Shown here: positions 10,584-25,545 of the stretch, in pieces | Layout: each line of letters begins with the position of its first letter | How positions within the stretch are numbered: the first letter of the stretch is position 1 | NCBI RefSeq assembly: GCF_018398425.1 | Contig: NZ_JADPMV010000001.1 | Span: forward strand, 186,001-250,000 | Direction of reading: 5' to 3' | From: Pseudomonas lalucatii | GTDB lineage: Bacteria; Pseudomonadota; Gammaproteobacteria; Pseudomonadales; Pseudomonadaceae | DNA length: 64,000 nucleotides | Program-made: the position numbers and the translations under genes | The notes under the pieces: generated by a model | What the model saw: the letters and a program-made list of their open reading frames with translations, nothing else | Database searches by the model: none | Told to the model about the DNA's origin: nothing

Positions 10584-11393
10584 TTAATCGATGACTTCGA
10601 CCTTGACCCGCAGGCTCAGGTCCTCGCGGCCCTGGGTCGAACGGCGTTGGAGGAAGTCGGCCTGGTCGGCCTGGTTCTGCTCATCGACGGCGCCGATGCT
10701 GATCCACTCGCCGAGGCGGCCGCTGACCCGGGTGTCGGTGCTCTGCAGGTTGATCACGCCGGGCTGTGACGCACTCAGCCGGTCGCGGTTGCTGCTGATG
10801 CTGATATGCACCAGTTCGCCGCTCAGGCTGGCGGTGACGTAGAAGCCGCGGGTGACATCGCGGTACTGGGTGGCACCGTAGACCTGCCCGTAATGGTTGC
10901 GATCATAGGTGGTGAGGGGCACGCTCTGACCGACCTGAATCAGCGCCGGGTAGCCCTCGGTGGCCTGCACCTGCTGGGTGCCGCCGCCGCGGCTGTCGGT
11001 GCTGCGGCGGATGATGCGCAACTGGTCGCGACCGTCGATTTCGCCCTGGCCGATCACCACCTCGGCGCCGCCGGCGCTGATCGAGCCGTCGGCACGGTAG
11101 CCACGATCGCTCTGGTAGCTCGACTCGCTGCTGGCCACGCTGATCAGCAGGCGGCGCGGGCGGGTGTCCAGCTGATCGAGCAGCTGACGAATCTCCGCGA
11201 TTTTCTCCGGCGCCGCGTTGACGATCAGCTGGTTGCCGTAGGGGCTGACGCGCCCCTCGTTGCCCAGCACCGACTGCACCACCGGCAACACCTCGTCGGC
11301 GCTGCGGTAGTTCAGGGCGATGACCTCGGTGGCGGCGTTGGCCGCGAGAGCGCTGCAAAGCAGCAGCCCGGCGGTCAATAGGCGAAGGCTCAT
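10584..11393 (-). CDS. Exported secretin-N-domain protein
   Basis: 269 residues with a signal peptide (LLTAGLLLCSALAANA, cleavage near residue 20). Residues 22-85 resemble the short N domain of type II/III secretion secretins: VIALNYRSADEVLPVVQ and RVSPYGNQLIVNA. There is no secretin pore domain, so this is not a secretin but a periplasmic protein with one such ring-building fold. Its stop overlaps the start region of the gene before it (11390-11393, ATGA), so both are one transcription unit. Function unknown. Confidence 0.7.
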   Translation of the reverse strand: MSLRLLTAGLLLCSALAANAATEVIALNYRSADEVLPVVQSVLGNEGRVSPYGNQLIVNAAPEKIAEIRQLLDQLDTRPRRLLISVASSESSYQSDRGYRADGSISAGGAEVVIGQGEIDGRDQLRIIRRSTDSRGGGTQQVQATEGYPALIQVGQSVPLTTYDRNHYGQVYGATQYRDVTRGFYVTASLSGELVHISISSNRDRLSASQPGVINLQSTDTRVSGRLGEWISIGAVDEQNQADQADFLQRRSTQGREDLSLRVKVEVID

Positions 11394-12031
11394 AGCAGGA
11401 AGCTCCGTAGGTCAGGATCGCTGATGCTGGTTTCCCAGGCCTGATCGAACTGCGCCTGGCGCAGGCGCACGCGGGCCGGGTCCTGGTACAGGGCGTAGCC
11501 GGCGAACTGCTCCGGCTCCGGGCGCAGCAGCAGGCCACGGTCGTCGGCCAGGAGAAAGGCGATGTCCTCGCCCGGGTAGTCCGGATGCAGCTTGCGGATC
11601 TGCAGGTTGCTCGACAGGCGGCGGGACAGGCTGAGCAGGCGATGTCCTTCCTTCACCGCGCGGGTCGCGTCGCGCAGCAGGATGCGCAGGTGATTCTTCG
11701 GGCTGGCCAGGAGGAAGGCGGTGCAGGCGTCCTGCACGCTGCTGTGGTGATAGAGCCAGGGCTCGAGGTCGTCGCTGAAGATGCACAGGCTGCGGCGGGC
11801 CTGCTGCAGCAGGGCCAGGGCGTGGGCGCGGGCCTGCTCGGGCCGGTCGAAACGCTCCAGCGGCAGATGCTCGCCGAGCCGGAACGGGGCCGGCTCGCGG
11901 CGCCCGGCGTCCGCCTGCGGGGGCTCGGGGTTGTGCACGGCGAAACGCCCCGGCGACTCGAACTCGATGGCGGGAAGCTCGCGGGCCTCAGTGCTGCCGT
12001 TCAAGTCGTGCGGGGCGTTATCGTCGTTCAT
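11390..12031 (-). CDS. Conserved protein, PLD-like fold without HKD motif
   Basis: 213 residues, conserved next to the preceding gene in Pseudomonas. The region from about 60 to 190 (LALLQQARRSLCIFSDDLEPWLYHH, then LRILLRDATRA) resembles half of a phospholipase-D-like domain, but no HxKxxxxD catalytic motif is present. The first 50 residues are low complexity. No signal peptide, so probably cytoplasmic. Function unknown; the coupling to the secretin-N-domain gene suggests a shared role. Confidence 0.65.
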   Translation of the reverse strand: MNDDNAPHDLNGSTEARELPAIEFESPGRFAVHNPEPPQADAGRREPAPFRLGEHLPLERFDRPEQARAHALALLQQARRSLCIFSDDLEPWLYHHSSVQDACTAFLLASPKNHLRILLRDATRAVKEGHRLLSLSRRLSSNLQIRKLHPDYPGEDIAFLLADDRGLLLRPEPEQFAGYALYQDPARVRLRQAQFDQAWETSISDPDLRSFLL

Positions 12032-12038
12032 CCTGACC

Positions 12039-12470
12039 TCAGGGGGCCGCGCCGTGGCGCACCATGTCCACGTGGGGTATGCCGGCGTCGAGGTATTCGC
12101 CGCTGACTATCTCGAAGCCTAGCCTTTCATAGAAGGCGGTGGCGTGCACCTGGGCGCTGAGCATTTGTTGCTGCAGGCCACGTTTTTCCGCCTCGGCGAT
12201 CACCGCGCGAATCAGTGCGTCGCCGACCTTCAGTCCGCGCCAGTCCTTGAGCACCGAGACGCGGCCGATATGCCCGTCGGGCAGCAGGCGCGCGGTGCCG
12301 ATGGCGTAGTCGCCCTCGTAGGCGAGGAAATGCACGGCCTCGGCGTCCTCGGCATCCCACTCCAGCTCCGGCGGCACCGCCTGTTCGCCGACGAATACGG
12401 TTTCGCGGATCCGCCGCAGTTCGGCGTTGTTCTTGTGCCAGTCGGCCAGGCGCACGTGGATCTCATTCAT
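12039..12470 (-). CDS. GNAT-family N-acetyltransferase, ElaA-like
   Basis: 143 residues with the acetyl-CoA binding region of GNAT enzymes: IGTARLLPDGHIGRVSVLKDWRG, then GDALIRAVIAEAEKRG and ATAFYERLGF. The start at 12470 gives MNEIHVRLADW, which overlaps the end of roxA by eight bases; the upstream in-frame extension is only roxA antiframe. Substrate unknown. Confidence 0.8.
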   Translation of the reverse strand: MNEIHVRLADWHKNNAELRRIRETVFVGEQAVPPELEWDAEDAEAVHFLAYEGDYAIGTARLLPDGHIGRVSVLKDWRGLKVGDALIRAVIAEAEKRGLQQQMLSAQVHATAFYERLGFEIVSGEYLDAGIPHVDMVRHGAAP

Positions 12471-13629
12471 CGGCGAACTCCAGACTTCCTTGCTTGACCA
12501 GTTCCCAGAGCAGATTACGCCCTTCGTCGTCGCCCAGCCATTGGCCGAGGTTGTCGATGTGCAGGGCATCGGCCGAGCAGACCAGCTTGAGCAATTCGCG
12601 CAGGCTCGCCGACAGCAGGCGGCTCTGGCCGCTGGCGAACAGCACCAGGTCTTCGCCGACTTCGGACCAGGCCATGCGGGCGCTGGGGTTGCGGATCAGC
12701 ACGGCGCCGGCCTCCAGGTTGCCGAGGAAGGCCGCCTCGTCGATCTCCAGGCCGTTGACCAGTTCCGGGTAGCGCGGCTCGGTCATGAACTGGCCGAACC
12801 AGGTCATCAGCAGACGCTCGTCGCCCATGTGCTCGTTGAGCAGGGCCTTGAGGCGATCCAGGGCGTCGCGCTGGATCTGGTGCGGGTCGCTGGCCGGCTC
12901 GGCGTCGGCGTCGCTGTAGCGCTCCTCCTCGGGCAGGAACTGGCCCAGGAAGTCGGTGAAATGGGTCAGCACTTCGGCGGCGCTCGGCGCGCGGAAGCCT
13001 ACGGAATAGGTCATACAGTCATCCTCAGCGGTACCACAGTGGGCCAGGAGCGGCGGCAGGTAGAGCATGTCGCCGGGCTCCAGCACCCATTCTTCAGTTT
13101 GTTCGAATTCGGCCAGGATCTTCAGGTCGGCGTGGGCCAGCAGCGGGCTGTCGGAGTTGCAACGCTGGCCGACCTGCCAGCGCCGCCTGCCATGGGCCTG
13201 CAGCAGGAACACGTCGTAGTTGTCGAAGTGCGGGCCGACGCCGCCGCCGGGGGCGGCGAAGCTGATCATCACGTCGTCGATGCGCCACTTGGGCAGGAAC
13301 TTGAACTGCTCGAGCAGCTCGGCCACGTCCGGGACGAACTGGTCGACGGCCTGCACCAGCAGGGTCCAGTCGCGCTCGGGCAGCGTGGCGAAGGCGTCTT
13401 CGGCGAAGGGGCCGCGGCGCAGCTCCCAGGGGCGCTCGCCGTGCTCGATGACCAAGCGCGACTCGACTTCTTCTTCAAGGGCCAGGCCGGCCAGCTCGTC
13501 CGGCGTGATGGGGCTTTCGAAGTCGGGGATGGCCTGGCGTACCAGCAGGGGTTTCTTCTGCCAGTAGTCGCGCAGGAACTCGCGGGCCGTGAGGCCGCCC
13601 AGCATTTGCAGCGGAGTATCAGGATTCAT
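12463..13629 (-). CDS. roxA: Ribosomal protein L16 arginine hydroxylase (cupin-8/JmjC)
   Basis: 388-residue Fe(II)/2-oxoglutarate oxygenase that hydroxylates an arginine of ribosomal protein L16 in the E. coli homologue YcfD. Metal ligands H134 and D136 (HFDNYD) and H197 (LLAHCGT) are visible. The N-terminal half is the jelly-roll JmjC domain, the C-terminal part the winged-helix/dimer region. The start at 13629 gives the usual MNPDTPLQML. It is followed by the GNAT gene with a short overlap. Confidence 0.88.
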   Translation of the reverse strand: MNPDTPLQMLGGLTAREFLRDYWQKKPLLVRQAIPDFESPITPDELAGLALEEEVESRLVIEHGERPWELRRGPFAEDAFATLPERDWTLLVQAVDQFVPDVAELLEQFKFLPKWRIDDVMISFAAPGGGVGPHFDNYDVFLLQAHGRRRWQVGQRCNSDSPLLAHADLKILAEFEQTEEWVLEPGDMLYLPPLLAHCGTAEDDCMTYSVGFRAPSAAEVLTHFTDFLGQFLPEEERYSDADAEPASDPHQIQRDALDRLKALLNEHMGDERLLMTWFGQFMTEPRYPELVNGLEIDEAAFLGNLEAGAVLIRNPSARMAWSEVGEDLVLFASGQSRLLSASLRELLKLVCSADALHIDNLGQWLGDDEGRNLLWELVKQGSLEFADE

Positions 13630-13661
13630 CGGTAAGCCCTTGAAAGTAATAAATACCCATA

Positions 13662-13691
13662 AATAAAAACGCCCGGCACAGCCGGGCGTCC
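13662..13691 (-). terminator. Intrinsic terminator of purB
   Basis: On the minus strand an ACGCCCGGC / GCCGGGCGT stem is followed by TTTTTATTTAT. It lies just after the purB stop and before roxA. Confidence 0.85.
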
Positions 13692-13707
13692 GATGGGCTG
13701 TCGCCGT

Positions 13708-15120
<1,413 letters not shown>

Positions 15121-15165
15121 TCATACATGAAATTGCGGCCCGGGCCGCGCCCCGCCAATCGCCTT

Positions 15166-16023
15166 TCAGCGTCCCGGGCGGCGGATCGACAGCAGGCTGG
15201 CGACGAAGATCAGCGCGGCGCCTAACAGCGAGCTAGGGGCCGGGGCTTCACCCCAGCGCAGCCAGGCCAGCAGACCGGCGAAGACGATGGCCAGGTAGGC
15301 GAACGGGCCTATCAGTCCCGGCGGCGCCAGGGCGTAGGCCTTGGACATGATGATCTGACTGACGGTGGCGAGCAGGCCGATCACCAGCAGCGCGCCCAGC
15401 TCCCGCTCGCCCAGCGGCTGCCAGGCCCAGGTCAGGGGAATCGCCGAGGCCAGGGCGCCGAACAGCGCGAAGTAGAAGACGATGCGAAAGGCCGGCTCGC
15501 TGTCGCTCATCTCGCGGATGGAGACGAAGGCGAATGCCGCCAGGATGCTGGCGGCCAGGCCGATCGAGGCCTGGGCATCCAGCAGCGCGGCGGAGGGCTT
15601 GGCGACCAGCAGCACACCCACCAGACCCACCGCGCTGGTGAGCAGCATGCGCTTGGTCAGCGGTTCCTTCAGCCAGCAGCGGGCGATCAGCGGCGTGAAC
15701 AGCGGCGCCGAGTAGGTGAACAGCATGGCGTCGGCCAAGGGCAGGTGGGCGATGGCGTAGAAGAAGCAGTACATCGCCGCCAGGCCGAAGGCCGTGCGCC
15801 ACAGGTGCGCGCTGAGCCGCTCGGTCTTCAGCGGCCGCCAGCCCCTGAGCGCTATCAGGGGCAGGAAGAACAGCACGCCGACCAGGTTGCGGAAGAACAC
15901 CACCGACTCGTTGTTGACGCTGGCGGAGACCTCGCGAATGCCCATGCCCATCAGGGCGAACAGCAGGGCCGAGCAGGCCAGCAGGGCGGCGCCCTGGGCG
16001 GGCCTGACCGAGCGGGGGCGCAT
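15166..16023 (-). CDS. EamA/DMT-family transporter
   Basis: 285 residues with about ten hydrophobic segments in two EamA repeats (roughly residues 13-130 and 155-280), the drug/metabolite exporter architecture. Motifs such as LPLADAMLFTYSAPLFTPLIA are typical of this family. An integral inner-membrane exporter or carrier of unknown substrate. It follows hflD after three bases and is probably cotranscribed with mnmA and hflD. Confidence 0.85.
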   Translation of the reverse strand: MRPRSVRPAQGAALLACSALLFALMGMGIREVSASVNNESVVFFRNLVGVLFFLPLIALRGWRPLKTERLSAHLWRTAFGLAAMYCFFYAIAHLPLADAMLFTYSAPLFTPLIARCWLKEPLTKRMLLTSAVGLVGVLLVAKPSAALLDAQASIGLAASILAAFAFVSIREMSDSEPAFRIVFYFALFGALASAIPLTWAWQPLGERELGALLVIGLLATVSQIIMSKAYALAPPGLIGPFAYLAIVFAGLLAWLRWGEAPAPSSLLGAALIFVASLLSIRRPGR

Positions 16024-16026
16024 CGC

Positions 16027-16647
16027 TCAGCCGCGCAGCAGCGGGTAGAGTTCCTTGAGCAGCTTGCCGCGGCTGAACACCAGCTGCCAGCGGTGGCCGC
16101 CCAGCTGGCGCCACAGGCGCGCCGCGCGAATGCCGGCGAGCAGCAGGGCGCGGATCTTCGAGGCATTGCTCGGTTGCTGCAGGTGACGCATGTCGCCCTG
16201 CACCTGGATGCGTTGGCGGAAGGTGCTGATGGTGTCCTGGTAGAGGCTGCCGCAGGAGGCGATCACGTTGTCGTGGACCAGGCCGAAGTGCTCGGTCTGC
16301 TGCTGGATCTGATCCAGGCGGCTGCCCATGATCTGCAGCAGGTCGTCGCGCTTTTCCAGTTGCCGCTCCAGGCCGAGCAGGGCCAGCGCATAACGCAGCG
16401 GGTCGCGCTGCAGGCTGCTGGGGTCGCGCTCAAGGGCGCCGACCAGGGCGCGATAGCCGTCGCGCAGGCCGAGGTCGTCGCCGCCGTAGATCTCAAGGGT
16501 GCTCTGCGGATCGCGCACCAGCAGGCTGCCGAGCATGCAGGCCAGGGCCGGCTCGCCGATCTGGCCGGTCCTGGCCAGCTTGTCGACCAGTACCGCGGAT
16601 TCGAAGACGGCGCCCAGGGCGATGAGTTGTTCCTGCATTGGCGTCAT
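16027..16647 (-). CDS. hflD: Lysogenization regulator HflD homologue
   Basis: 206-residue all-helical peripheral membrane protein. In E. coli HflD binds phage lambda CII; its host role is unclear, and it is conserved directly after mnmA. The sequence ([22 protein letters not shown] and [15 protein letters not shown]) is typical. The ATG at 16647 overlaps the mnmA stop as ATGA, which supports this start rather than the Met three codons later. Confidence 0.88.
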   Translation of the reverse strand: MTPMQEQLIALGAVFESAVLVDKLARTGQIGEPALACMLGSLLVRDPQSTLEIYGGDDLGLRDGYRALVGALERDPSSLQRDPLRYALALLGLERQLEKRDDLLQIMGSRLDQIQQQTEHFGLVHDNVIASCGSLYQDTISTFRQRIQVQGDMRHLQQPSNASKIRALLLAGIRAARLWRQLGGHRWQLVFSRGKLLKELYPLLRG

Positions 16648-17777
16648 GCGTCTTCACTCTCGGGAGTCCAGGGTTCGGCCGTTTCGATCACACCGCCGCC
16701 GAGGCACACCTCGTTGTCGTAGAACACCACCGATTGACCGGGCGTCACGGCGCGCTGCGGCTGCTCGAACACCGCGCGATAGCCGTCGGCGGTCTTCTCC
16801 AGGGTGCAGGCCTGGTCGCTCTGCCGGTAACGCACCTTGGCGGTGAGCGGGCGCGGGCGGCTCAGGTCGATCGGGTTGACCCAGTAGAGCTCCGAGGCCA
16901 GCAGGGCGCGGGAGAACAGCCAGGGGTGTTCGTTGCCCTGGCCGACCACCAGCACGTTGCGCTGCAGGTCCTTGCGCAGCACGTACCAGGGCTCGTCCCC
17001 GGCATCCTTCAGGCCGCCGATGCCCAGCCCCTGGCGCTGGCCGATGGTGTGATACATCAGGCCATGGTGGCGGCCGATGATCTCGCCGGTCGTGGTCTCG
17101 ATATTGCCCGGCTGGGCCGGCAGGTACTGCTTGAGGAAATCGCTGAAGCGCCGCTCGCCGATGAAGCAGATGCCGGTCGAGTCCTTCTTCTTCGCCGTGG
17201 CCAGCTGATACTTTTCGGCGATGGCACGCACGGCGGGCTTCTCCAGCTCGCCGACCGGGAACAGGGTCTTGGCGATCTGCTCGCCGCCGACGGCGTGCAG
17301 GAAGTAGCTCTGGTCCTTGTTCGGGTCCAGGCCCTTGAGCAGCTCGGTGCGCCCGTCGACATCGCGGCGACGCACGTAGTGACCGGTGGCGATCAGGTCG
17401 GCGCCGAGGGCCAGGGCGTAGTCGAGGAAGGCCTTGAACTTGATCTCGCGGTTGCACAGGATGTCCGGGTTGGGCGTGCGCCCGGCCTTGTACTCGGCGA
17501 GGAAGTGCTCGAACACGTTGTCCCAGTATTCCGCGGCGAAGTTGGCGGTGTGCAGCTTGATGCCGATCCTGTCGCACACCGCCTGGGCGTCGGCCAGGTC
17601 GTCCATGGCCGTGCAGTACTCGGTGCCGTCATCCTCGTCCCAGTTCTTCATGAACAGGCCTTCGACCCGATAGCCCTGCTCCAGCAACAGCAGGGCGGAA
17701 ACGGACGAATCGACGCCGCCGGACATGCCGACTATGACGCGTGGCTTTTCTGAGCTTGGCAGGGCTGGATCGGACAT
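16644..17777 (-). CDS. mnmA: tRNA-specific 2-thiouridylase
   Basis: Adds sulfur to U34 of Lys, Glu and Gln tRNAs, taking it from the TusBCD-TusE relay, whose genes lie about 20 kb away in this window. 377 residues. The PP-loop motif SGGVDSS is at 19-25 and the two catalytic cysteines are C108 (ILCNREIKF) and C204 (GICFIGER). The stop overlaps the hflD start by four bases. Confidence 0.96.
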   Translation of the reverse strand: MSDPALPSSEKPRVIVGMSGGVDSSVSALLLLEQGYRVEGLFMKNWDEDDGTEYCTAMDDLADAQAVCDRIGIKLHTANFAAEYWDNVFEHFLAEYKAGRTPNPDILCNREIKFKAFLDYALALGADLIATGHYVRRRDVDGRTELLKGLDPNKDQSYFLHAVGGEQIAKTLFPVGELEKPAVRAIAEKYQLATAKKKDSTGICFIGERRFSDFLKQYLPAQPGNIETTTGEIIGRHHGLMYHTIGQRQGLGIGGLKDAGDEPWYVLRKDLQRNVLVVGQGNEHPWLFSRALLASELYWVNPIDLSRPRPLTAKVRYRQSDQACTLEKTADGYRAVFEQPQRAVTPGQSVVFYDNEVCLGGGVIETAEPWTPESEDA

Positions 17778-17849
17778 GGGATTTCGGCGTGGGTCTGCAA
17801 AAAAGGACGAAATTCTAACAGGCCGGCCGCGGCAAGGCGAAGACGGCGT

Positions 17850-18290
17850 TCAGTCGCGGATCACGCTCAGGCCGTGCGTTGGTCCGGCGAGGTAGTCATC
17901 GATGCAGCGCAGCACCAGTTCGCTGCGCCAGCGTTGCGGCTGGACGGCCAGTTCGGCGCGGCTCAGCCAGGGGGCGGCGACTATGCCGCTGTCCAGTGGG
18001 CGCTGCGGGTGATGGCGAAGGGCTCGGGCGGCGAAGCAGACGCGTTGATAGGTCACGCCGTTGCTCGGTGCGGTGTAGAGGTAGATGCCGACCACGCCGG
18101 TCAGCTCGACCTCCCAGCCGGTTTCCTCGAGGGTCTCGCGTACGGCGGCCTGGCGCAGGGTTTCGTCGGCTTCGAGATGGCCGGCGGGCTGGTTGAGCAC
18201 CAGGCGTCCGCCCTTGAGCTCCTCTACCAGCAGGAAGCGACCGCGGTCCTCGACGATGGTGGCGACGGTGATATGGGGGTTCCAGTCCAT
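17850..18290 (-). CDS. Nudix hydrolase, NudJ-like
   Basis: 146 residues with a complete Nudix box beginning at G37 (GHLEADE), with E43 and R51-E52..E55-E56-x-G58. It resembles NudJ, which hydrolyses nucleoside triphosphates and thiamin pyrophosphate precursors in E. coli. The start at 18290 (MDWNPHITVA) is chosen over an upstream in-frame ATG because this is the family N-terminus. It lies upstream of mnmA on the same strand, 72 bases apart, the common arrangement. Confidence 0.85.
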   Translation of the reverse strand: MDWNPHITVATIVEDRGRFLLVEELKGGRLVLNQPAGHLEADETLRQAAVRETLEETGWEVELTGVVGIYLYTAPSNGVTYQRVCFAARALRHHPQRPLDSGIVAAPWLSRAELAVQPQRWRSELVLRCIDDYLAGPTHGLSVIRD

Positions 18291-18361
18291 TGCGGATGAC
18301 CTCGTGTCGGAAGAGGCGGTCATGGCAGGTGCGGCTCGTGCTTCTGCCATGGCCGAGAAGC

Positions 18362-18391
18362 AGAAACCCCGGCGCCTGGCCGGGGTTTCTG
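18362..18391 (-). terminator. Intrinsic terminator of idh
   Basis: A perfect 12-base stem (AGAAACCCCGGC with GCCGGGGTTTCT) and five-base loop lie 18 bases beyond the idh stop. The stem itself supplies the T run on the minus strand. Confidence 0.8.
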
Positions 18392-18408
18392 CTGACGCTG
18401 GGGAGGCG

Positions 18409-20634
<2,226 letters not shown>

Positions 20635-20854
20635 TGGGGGTTAACTCTCTCTTTTGCTGAGCGTACACAGAATCTCGACATGCGCAGGTAGGCGCCCTGG
20701 CTCGCCCGCCATGGGCTGGAGCCAGAAGTCGAGAACTCGCCGCGGTGATGATGGATGCACCAGTAGAGTGTCGAGCAGTTCGAGCCGCCGAGTTGCGGTA
20801 GCCGTTCGGCGGGCTCAGGAGGCGGCTGCCTGATTCAAGGCAAGCGGCCCCCTC

Positions 20855-20904
20855 ATGACCTATTGGTCATCCGCCCAGTATATCACTGCGACCAGAGGTC
20901 GCAG
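20855..20904. promoter_or_regulatory. Two inverted repeats in the idh/icd intergenic region
   Basis: ATGACC-TATT-GGTCAT at 20855-20870 and CTGCGACC-AGA-GGTCGCAG at 20886-20904 are perfect dyads. They share an ACC...GGT core and their centres are about 32 bases apart, near three helical turns. They could be operators or RNA hairpins in the icd leader. The rest of the 371-base region, 20635-21005, shows nothing else I can name. Confidence 0.4.
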
Positions 20905-21005
20905 AATGCCCTTGTGCATAAGACCAACGAACATATGGTTCGACCCGATTCAAGTGCGCTACTCTCGAAAGCTGAGCGCTGTTTAACCACGAGACGGAGT
21001 CCAGC

Positions 21006-22262
<1,257 letters not shown>

Positions 22263-22275
22263 ACCGCTCGAGGGC

Positions 22276-22310
22276 AAAAAAAGGCCGGTCTGTCGACCGG
22301 CCTTTTTAAT
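22276..22310. terminator. Bidirectional terminator between icd and cspD
   Basis: AAAAAGGCCGGTC pairs with GACCGGCCTTTTT around a TGTC loop, with A and T runs on both sides. It can end icd (+) and cspD (-), which converge here. Confidence 0.9.
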
Positions 22311-22333
22311 TGGGCTAGTGGTGGCCCAGGGGT

Positions 22334-22597
22334 TCAGACTTCAATCGTCGTGTCTTGTGGCTGGCTGATGGCAGCAGGCGCTTCGGCGTTAGCCGATATC
22401 GCGCGGATGTTCACGGCGTGGAGTCCTTTTGGGCCTTGGATAATGTCGAAATTTACCGGTTGGCCGGCCTTGAGTGTCTTGTAACCGTCCATCTGAATAG
22501 CCGAGTAGTGGGCGAACAGGTCCTCATCTCGGCCATCGGCGAGGATGAACCCATAGCCTTTGGCGTTGTTGAACCACTTGACCTTACCGCTAAGCAT
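22334..22597 (-). CDS. cspD: Cold-shock domain protein CspD
   Basis: 87 residues: one cold-shock (OB-fold) domain with RNP1 GKGYGFILAD-like and RNP2 DLFAHYSAI motifs and a short tail. The CspD form inhibits replication in starved E. coli and is normally encoded divergently from clpS, as here. The ATG at 22597 has GAGGG eight bases upstream; two in-frame ATGs just before it have poorer spacing. The 227 bases to clpS hold both promoters, unassigned. Confidence 0.92.
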   Translation of the reverse strand: MLSGKVKWFNNAKGYGFILADGRDEDLFAHYSAIQMDGYKTLKAGQPVNFDIIQGPKGLHAVNIRAISANAEAPAAISQPQDTTIEV

Positions 22598-22824
22598 GCT
22601 CATATCCCTCTGCAAAGGACTCCATCACTGGAGTATCATCCACTTCGATTCCGCGCACGATTCGACCGGGTTGGGCGAAGGCGCGGAATCCCTCTACCCG
22701 TAGTGGGTATTCTTTGTTTGTAACACCGTTTTGCCGATAGTCAAGGCAATGCTGCAACCGGCTGAGAAGCCGTTCAAACTCCGTCTAGCACCAGTATTCG
22801 CCCAGCCGTGAAGCACTATTCAGC

Positions 22825-23187
22825 ATGCATGCAAGCAGCCAGATTCGACTAACATTCAATCAGGACCGCCCTGCAGCGCACGAGGACGACTCCACCGGCC
22901 TGGCCGTACAGGAATCCAAGCCGGCGCTGCAGGCACCACCGCTGTATAAGGTGGTCTTATTCAATGATGACTACACGCCCATGGATTTCGTGGTCGAGGT
23001 GCTCGAGGTGTTCTTCAGTCTGAACCGGGAGCTGGCGACCAAGATCATGCTGACCGTCCACACAGAGGGACGGGCCGTATGCGGGGTGTTTACCCGGGAT
23101 ATCGCCGAGACCAAGGCGATGCAGGTCAACCAGTACGCGAGAGAAAGCCAGCATCCATTACTCTGTGAGATCGAGAAGGACGGTTAA
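22825..23187 (+). CDS. clpS: ATP-dependent Clp protease adaptor ClpS
   Basis: 120-residue N-end-rule adaptor that delivers proteins with N-terminal Leu, Phe, Trp or Tyr to ClpA. The core motif [16 protein letters not shown] and the ClpA-contact region [17 protein letters not shown] are present. It is 29 bases upstream of clpA. The Bpt and Aat transferases that create its substrates are encoded 3-4 kb downstream. Confidence 0.96.
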   Translation: MHASSQIRLTFNQDRPAAHEDDSTGLAVQESKPALQAPPLYKVVLFNDDYTPMDFVVEVLEVFFSLNRELATKIMLTVHTEGRAVCGVFTRDIAETKAMQVNQYARESQHPLLCEIEKDG

Positions 23188-23216
23188 CGCCGGCCGCTTG
23201 GGCATGAGGTGAAGCT

Positions 23217-25487
23217 ATGTTAAATCGAGAGCTCGAAGTCACCCTCAATCTGGCCTTCAAAGAGGCTCGCACCAAGCGTCATGAATTTATGACGGTTGAG
23301 CACCTCCTGCTGGCTCTTCTGGACAACGAAGCCGCCGCCAGCGTATTGCGCGCCTGTGGCGCCAACCTCGATAAACTGCGGCATGACCTGCAGGAGTTCA
23401 TCGACTCCACCACGCCGTTGATTCCTCAGCACGACGAAGAGCGTGAAACCCAGCCGACCCTGGGCTTCCAGCGTGTGCTGCAGCGGGCGGTGTTCCATGT
23501 GCAGAGTTCCGGCAAGCGCGAAGTGACCGGCGCCAATGTGCTGGTGGCGATCTTCAGCGAGCAGGAAAGTCAGGCGGTGTTCCTGCTCAAGCAGCAAAGC
23601 GTCGCCCGAATCGATGTGGTCAACTTCATCGCCCATGGCATCTCCAAGGTGCCGGGCCATGGTGGTCACCCGGAGTCGGAGCAGGACCTGCAGGACGAGG
23701 AGGGCGGCGATGCCTCCACCTCGGGCAATCCGCTGGATGCCTATGCCAGCAACCTCAACGAGTTGGCGCGCCTGGGGCGGATCGATCCGCTGGTCGGGCG
23801 CGAACTGGAGGTGGAGCGGGTGGCGCAGATTCTCGCGCGCCGGCGCAAGAACAACCCGCTTCTGGTGGGCGAGGCCGGGGTGGGCAAGACGGCGATCGCC
23901 GAAGGTCTGGCCAAGCGCATCGTCGACTTGCAAGTCCCCGACCTGTTGGCCGACAGCGTGGTCTACTCCCTGGATCTGGGTGCCCTGCTGGCCGGCACCA
24001 AGTACCGGGGCGACTTCGAGAAGCGCTTCAAGGCGCTGCTCAACGAGTTGCGCCGGCGCCCCCATGCCATCCTGTTCGTCGACGAGATTCATACCATCAT
24101 CGGCGCCGGAGCGGCGTCCGGTGGGGTGATGGATGCGTCTAACCTGCTCAAGCCGATGCTTTCGTCGGGGGAGATCCGCTGCATAGGTTCGACCACCTTC
24201 CAGGAATTTCGCGGCATTTTCGAGAAGGATCGCGCCCTGGCGCGGCGCTTCCAGAAGGTCGACGTGGTCGAGCCGTCGGTCGAGGACACCGTCGGTATCC
24301 TCCGTGGGCTGAAGGCTCGCTTCGAGCAGCACCACAGCATCGAGTACAGCGACGAGGCCCTGCGTGCGGCGGCCGAGTTGGCGGCCCGTTATATCAATGA
24401 CCGGCACATGCCCGACAAGGCCATCGACGTGATCGATGAGGCGGGCGCCTACCAGCGCCTGCAACCGGAAGAGAAGCGCGTCAAGCGCATCGATGTGGCC
24501 CAGGTCGAGGACATAGTCGCGAAGATTGCGCGCATCCCGCCCAAGCACGTCAGCAGTTCGGACAAGGAGCTGCTGCGCAACCTGGAGCGCGACCTCAAGC
24601 TCACGGTGTTCGGCCAGGACGCGGCGATCGACTCGCTGTCCACTGCCATCAAGCTGTCGCGGGCCGGGCTCAAGGCCCCGGACAAGCCCGTCGGTTCCTT
24701 CCTCTTCGCCGGTCCGACCGGGGTCGGCAAGACCGAGGCGGCGCGGCAGCTGGCCAAGGCCCTGGGCATCGAGCTGGTGCGTTTCGACATGTCCGAGTAC
24801 ATGGAGCGGCATACCGTGTCGCGGCTGATCGGTGCGCCGCCGGGCTATGTGGGCTTCGATCAGGGTGGTCTGCTGACCGAGGCGATCACCAAGATGCCGC
24901 ATTGCGTGCTGCTGCTCGACGAGATCGAGAAGGCGCATCCGGAGGTCTTCAACCTGCTGCTGCAGGTGATGGATCATGGCACCCTGACCGACAACAACGG
25001 GCGCAAGGCGGACTTCCGCAATGTCATCCTGATCATGACCACCAATGCCGGTGCCGAAACCGCGGCCCGGGCATCGATTGGCTTCACCTATCAGGATCAC
25101 TCGTCCGATGCGATGGAGGTGATCAAGAAGAGCTTCACGCCGGAGTTCCGCAACCGCCTGGATACCATCATCCAGTTCGGCCGCCTGAGCCACGAGGTGA
25201 TCAAGAGCATCGTCGACAAGTTCCTTACCGAGCTGCAGGCGCAGCTGGAGGACAAGCGCGTCATGCTCGAGGTCAGTGACGAGGCGCGTGATTGGCTTGC
25301 CGAGCAGGGCTACGACGTGCAGATGGGGGCCCGGCCGATGGCGCGGCTGATTCAGGACAAGATCAAGCGCCCGCTGGCAGAGGAGATCCTGTTTGGTGAG
25401 CTGGCCGAGCATGGCGGCGTCGTGCATGTCGATCTGGCCGAAGGTGAGCTGACCTTCAGCTTCGAGACCACGGCCGAGATGGCCTGA
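23217..25487 (+). CDS. clpA: ATP-dependent Clp protease ATP-binding subunit ClpA
   Basis: 756-residue AAA+ unfoldase that feeds ClpP. An N-terminal double Clp repeat (residues 1-145) binds ClpS; two AAA+ modules follow with Walker A motifs GEAGVGKTA and GPTGVGKTE and Walker B motifs ILFVDEIH and [11 protein letters not shown]. The sequence [12 protein letters not shown] marks the end of the first module. Good ribosome spacing (ATGAGGTGAAGCT before the ATG). Confidence 0.97.
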   Translation: MLNRELEVTLNLAFKEARTKRHEFMTVEHLLLALLDNEAAASVLRACGANLDKLRHDLQEFIDSTTPLIPQHDEERETQPTLGFQRVLQRAVFHVQSSGKREVTGANVLVAIFSEQESQAVFLLKQQSVARIDVVNFIAHGISKVPGHGGHPESEQDLQDEEGGDASTSGNPLDAYASNLNELARLGRIDPLVGRELEVERVAQILARRRKNNPLLVGEAGVGKTAIAEGLAKRIVDLQVPDLLADSVVYSLDLGALLAGTKYRGDFEKRFKALLNELRRRPHAILFVDEIHTIIGAGAASGGVMDASNLLKPMLSSGEIRCIGSTTFQEFRGIFEKDRALARRFQKVDVVEPSVEDTVGILRGLKARFEQHHSIEYSDEALRAAAELAARYINDRHMPDKAIDVIDEAGAYQRLQPEEKRVKRIDVAQVEDIVAKIARIPPKHVSSSDKELLRNLERDLKLTVFGQDAAIDSLSTAIKLSRAGLKAPDKPVGSFLFAGPTGVGKTEAARQLAKALGIELVRFDMSEYMERHTVSRLIGAPPGYVGFDQGGLLTEAITKMPHCVLLLDEIEKAHPEVFNLLLQVMDHGTLTDNNGRKADFRNVILIMTTNAGAETAARASIGFTYQDHSSDAMEVIKKSFTPEFRNRLDTIIQFGRLSHEVIKSIVDKFLTELQAQLEDKRVMLEVSDEARDWLAEQGYDVQMGARPMARLIQDKIKRPLAEEILFGELAEHGGVVHVDLAEGELTFSFETTAEMA

Positions 25488-25504
25488 GTTTTCGCGGCAA
25501 CACA

Positions 25505-25534
25505 AAAACGCCCGGCAATGCCGGGCGTTTTCAC
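25505..25534. terminator. Bidirectional terminator between clpA and infA
   Basis: AAACGCCCGGC and GCCGGGCGTTT form a stem around an AAT loop, with A and T runs on both sides, between two convergent genes. Confidence 0.9.
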
Positions 25535-25545
25535 TGGTGCTTGGC

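Noticed and set aside
23220..25505. A 761-codon minus-strand frame opposite clpA
   Set aside because: Antisense shadow of clpA; no supporting start signal.
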